This document shows positions 13,565 through 13,722 of a stretch of 13,722 bases of DNA, one piece after another; the first letter of the stretch is position 1, and every line of letters starts with the position of its first letter. The notes beneath the pieces are model-generated. The model ran no database searches and was not told the origin of the DNA. It worked only from the letters and a program-made list of their open reading frames with translations. Both the position numbers and the translations under genes were made by a program. Location: contig VAZT01000153.1 in assembly GCA_005884825.1 (NCBI GenBank), forward strand, positions 1 to 13,722, given 5' to 3'. This stretch comes from Alphaproteobacteria bacterium (GTDB lineage Bacteria; Pseudomonadota; Alphaproteobacteria; ATCC43930; CGMCC-115725).

Positions 13565-13722
13565 GCCGCAGTGGCTGTCGGTGGAGGCAGTCATCGAGAT
13601 CAATCGAGCGGTTGTCTTGCGTACTGGGGAGCCGCCGACGTAGGGTCGCGCGAATATCGGCAGAACGTGCTTGCGTCGGGCGGTGCTTACAGGTAGCGTG
13701 CAGACATGGAACAAGTTAGGGC
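13554..13722 (+). pseudogene. Doc/Fic-like protein, N-terminal remnant with early stop (continues past window)
   Basis: From TTG 13554 the frame reads EPQWLSVEAVIEINRAVVLRTGEPP, closely matching the N-terminus of Doc-family (death-on-curing, Fic-fold) toxins, which typically open with a P-x-W-L-x-x-E-x-V-I-x-I-N-R pattern and then an L-R-D-x-x-x-L-E-S-A helix. TAG at 13641-13643 ends it after 29 codons. None of the three frames downstream to 13722 shows the expected next helix, so the gene looks broken, or the resemblance is partial. Doc proteins AMPylate or phosphorylate targets via an HPFxxGNK motif that would lie beyond the window. The start overlaps the 82-residue gene by 11 bases. The alternative ATG 13561 is in another frame with no protein likeness. 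Confidence 0.35.

Noticed and set aside
1..13722. CRISPR array, tRNA, rRNA, insertion sequence or phage genes
   Set aside because: No regularly spaced repeats, no tRNA-like cloverleaf with TTC-arm sequence, no transposase or integrase motifs, and no terminal inverted repeats with target duplications were found on reading both strands.

Overview
The window is a 13.7-kb stretch of GC-rich DNA from an alphaproteobacterium. The evidence is protein similarity and style: the DnaB sequence (GGAQYLARLAG, IINAEDYG, DLRESGSIEQDADVV) and the glutathione reductase look alphaproteobacterial. The intergenic palindrome after dnaB (gcaatctcg...cgagattgc with cattgcga/tcgcaatg ends) is a type common in Rhizobiales/Rhodospirillales genomes. 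The family cannot be settled from this window. It reads as chromosomal accessory/housekeeping DNA, with no phage, transposon, rRNA, tRNA or CRISPR.

Layout. 1-702 (+): 3' part of a cyclopropane-fatty-acyl-phospholipid synthase. 771-2243 (+): replicative helicase dnaB, whose start codon is not evident. 2260-2345: palindromic repeat between converging genes. 2358-3390 (-): RNase D gene broken by an out-of-frame internal deletion. 3552-4613 (+): ketopantoate-reductase-family dehydrogenase. 4614-4970: non-coding. 4971-5726 (+): membrane sterol-desaturase/fatty-acid-hydroxylase family protein, overlapping tail-to-tail with a SAM methyltransferase (5721-6557, -). Upstream of the methyltransferase on the minus strand are a flavin oxidase of the berberine-bridge-like family (6644-8041) and a toxin-antitoxin-like pair, PIN nuclease (8135-8572) and HTH protein (8569-8892). 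9016-9893 (-): 4-oxalomesaconate-hydratase-like amidohydrolase, also broken by an out-of-frame internal deletion. 10010-10468 (+): ElaA-like GNAT acetyltransferase, overlapping tail-to-tail with a luciferase-like flavin monooxygenase (10465-11667, -). 11801-13177 (+): glutathione reductase gor. 13243-13722 (+): a possible 22-codon peptide, an 82-residue small protein, and the N-terminal remnant of a Doc/Fic-like protein.

How the genes relate. Most genes are single units with short gaps. The clearest functional unit is the GTGA-overlapped HTH/PIN pair with its own promoter. A looser group is the flavin oxidase, the methyltransferase and the converging membrane hydroxylase, which could tailor a lipid or other hydrophobic metabolite; that is inference from proximity. 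The most striking feature is damage: rnd and the amidohydrolase each join recognisable N- and C-terminal parts in different frames with a conserved segment missing, dnaB has no ATG/GTG/TTG before its conserved N-terminal motif, and the Doc-like frame stops after 29 codons. Because dnaB is normally essential, its lesion raises the question whether these are real decay events or consensus/assembly deletions. I did not find a convincing wholly new system.
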